Shown here one piece after another: positions 6,334 to 7,305 of a stretch of DNA of 7,305 nt. Every line of letters starts with the position of its first letter. Position 1 is the first letter of the stretch. The stretch is from Thermoproteota archaeon (GTDB lineage: Archaea > Thermoproteota > Methanomethylicia > Methanomethylicales > B66-G16), in contig QMQV01000071.1 of assembly GCA_003649085.1 (NCBI GenBank), positions 1 through 7,305 of the forward strand. Direction: 5' to 3'. The translations under genes were made by a program, and so were the position numbers. The notes below the pieces were generated by a model that was not told the origin of the DNA, searched no databases, and worked only from the letters and a program-made list of their open reading frames with translations.

Positions 6334-6786
6334 TTACATCACTTCCTCAGTTATTATAGCTGTTGAGACCTCTTCAACACTGTCTAATGCCCTAAGCTTA
6401 TCGATGAAAGTCGATAAGTCCTTTAAGCTTCTAAACCTAGCTTTTGCGATTAAGTTGAAACTCGTGCCCTGAACTTCGGCTAGCTCCTTGACCTCTTCAA
6501 AGCTTTTTAAGATGTCGATAACGTTTTCCTTCGATGTCTTCCTCCCCTTAGGGGGGTGTTCCTCTAGGTTTATGAAAATGTATGCTCCTATGGGCCAGCT
6601 TGTCTTCTCGTAGTTTATTCGCGCTTTATAACCTATGATAACTCCCTCCTGTTCCATCTTCTTAATCTTTCTATGAACCGTGGATATTGGTAAGCTCACT
6701 TCCCTAGCTATTGCTCTACTTGAAAGTCTGCTAGCCTTTTCCAAGGCTTTTATAATGGCTTCATCCCTATAATCCATCACATTCAT
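6334..6786 (-). CDS. Lrp/AsnC-family transcriptional regulator
   Basis: This 150-residue regulator has the two-domain Lrp/AsnC layout. An N-terminal winged helix-turn-helix covers about 5-53, including SSRAIAREVSLPISTVHRKI (22-41) with the recognition helix around 33-45 and the wing GVIIGYKARIN. A C-terminal RAM (ligand-binding, oligomerising) alpha/beta domain covers about 64-148. The length is standard. Loop EEHPPKGRKTSKEN (75-88) is somewhat extended and polar. The usual Gly-x-x-Asp ligand-loop motif appears as GTSFN (107-111), so the effector may not be a common amino acid (inference). ATGs occur at 6786 and 6777 with no SD. A TATA-like GATATAAGA at 6804-6812 would place the transcript start near 6782, so the mRNA may be leaderless or nearly so, and residue 4 could be the true start. 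The gene follows mch by 47 bp; its targets are unknown. Confidence 0.92.
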   Translation of the reverse strand: MNVMDYRDEAIIKALEKASRLSSRAIAREVSLPISTVHRKIKKMEQEGVIIGYKARINYEKTSWPIGAYIFINLEEHPPKGRKTSKENVIDILKSFEEVKELAEVQGTSFNLIAKARFRSLKDLSTFIDKLRALDSVEEVSTAIITEEVM

Positions 6787-6803
6787 GGTTAGTTTATCTC
6801 ATG

Positions 6804-6817
6804 GATATAAGAATTCT
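6804..6817 (-). promoter_or_regulatory. Candidate TATA box and adjoining palindrome upstream of the Lrp-type gene
   Basis: GATATAAGA (plus-strand 6804-6812; TCTTATATC on the minus strand) sits about 20-30 bp before the two possible start codons, a spacing typical of a leaderless archaeal gene. The palindrome AGAATTCT (6810-6817) overlaps its upstream side, where the BRE and an autorepressor site would lie. The promoter is plausible; the operator is speculative. Confidence 0.4.
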
Positions 6818-6833
6818 GTACCGTGCTTAACCG

Positions 6834-7305
6834 TTATAATCCTAAAGACTTCTTAAGAAGCTCTGCATCTACGTGACCAGCTTTAAACCCTATGCCAGTA
6901 GATAATTCGAAAACCGTGATTAAAGCTGGGGCAAAGAGGTTTGGATCGATTTTGTAGAAGTCGCATCCTGCTTCTTTGTAGATTTCGTAGAAAGGCTTTC
7001 CATATTGTCTTGAAGAGCTTGAAGGTGTTTTCTCAACATGTTCCCTGAGCTTCTCCAAGTCATGATATTCAACCGCCAAGTAGACTTTGCCCGCTAAGAG
7101 CAACATGTCGTTTGCCCTACCCATCATAACTGAGGGGTCTGGGTGAGGGGGCGCTATTGGACATGAGCCTACCCCCCTCTTCACGGCTTTTAATGGGAAG
7201 CCGAGCGAATGTAGCTTATGTATGCCGGTCTCAACGATTCTGGCGCTTATCTGGACAGAGCCTGCCATGCTGTTGGTTGAAAAGGCTAAGAGCGTTAAGT
7301 TGGAC
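6834..7305 (-). CDS. mch: Methenyltetrahydromethanopterin cyclohydrolase, C-terminal half (5' end outside window)
   Basis: Mch hydrolyses 5,10-methenyl-tetrahydromethanopterin to the 5-formyl form and back, a cytoplasmic step of archaeal C1 metabolism in methanogenesis, methyl-branch CO2 fixation or C1 oxidation. The visible C-terminal 156 residues match the known family closely: LLAFSTNSMAGSVQISARIV, then VETGIHKL, CPIAPPHPDP with MGRANDMLLLAG, YGKPFYEIYKEAGCDFYKID, PNLFAPA and the end ELSTGIGFKAGHVDAELL followed by KKSLGL. An internal Met at 7268 could pass as a start, but the frame stays open to 7305 and encodes a family-like segment (SNLTLLAFSTNS). The gene therefore continues beyond the edge, with about half of the usual 310-320 residues missing. 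An Lrp-type regulator gene follows 47 bp downstream on the same strand. Confidence 0.95.
   Translation of the reverse strand, partial: SNLTLLAFSTNSMAGSVQISARIVETGIHKLHSLGFPLKAVKRGVGSCPIAPPHPDPSVMMGRANDMLLLAGKVYLAVEYHDLEKLREHVEKTPSSSSRQYGKPFYEIYKEAGCDFYKIDPNLFAPALITVFELSTGIGFKAGHVDAELLKKSLGL

Noticed and set aside
7266..7268. ATG as the start of a 144-residue Mch-like protein
   Set aside because: The frame is open upstream to the window edge and encodes a family-like segment, so this Met is internal to a truncated full-length mch.

Overview
The window looks archaeal, probably a thermophilic or anaerobic Thermoproteota (TACK-type) lineage, though the exact group cannot be read from the sequence. 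The archaeal signs are: a clear tetrahydromethanopterin-pathway enzyme (Mch) cut off at the right edge; a compact Lrp/AsnC regulator; a membrane-anchored Lon-like (S16) protease without an ATPase module, with two terminal membrane segments and several N-glycosylation sequons; TATA-like elements at archaeal promoter distances; and a mix of genes with a strong Shine-Dalgarno (SD) site and genes with short or no leaders.

Positions 1-3909 are a respiratory module. On the minus strand, a Tat-exported molybdopterin (Mo or W) catalytic subunit of the polysulfide/thiosulfate/tetrathionate reductase type (695-3214) is followed, through a 4-base ATGA overlap, by a four-cluster [4Fe-4S] electron-transfer subunit (1-698). 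That subunit runs off the left edge just as a possible C-terminal anchor begins. Divergent from them, across an 83-bp promoter region, is a TorD/DmsD-type chaperone (3298-3909), the expected assembly and export-proofreading partner of the catalytic subunit. A membrane quinol-coupling subunit would be expected to the left, outside the window.

Positions 3901-5862 (minus) encode the S16 protease. It converges on the chaperone gene with a 9-bp tail-to-tail overlap. Its Ser119/Lys162 dyad is spaced as in Lon, and the protease domain and long helical region are predicted to lie outside the cytoplasm.

Positions 5993-7305 (all minus) hold an 82-residue amphi-Trp-like protein with a near-perfect SD site, an Lrp/AsnC regulator, and the C-terminal half of mch. 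Mch interconverts methenyl- and formyl-tetrahydromethanopterin, so the organism has an archaeal C1 (methyl-branch or formate/methanogenesis-related) pathway. The respiratory enzyme and the C1 enzyme are near each other, but nothing here shows that they are functionally coupled.

There is no gene-free stretch over 300 bp. I see no tRNA, rRNA, CRISPR array, insertion sequence or attachment site. I do not see a wholly new system. The items most worth a second look are the ATPase-less external protease, the Trp-less amphi-Trp-like protein, and the unassigned substrate of the Mo/W enzyme.
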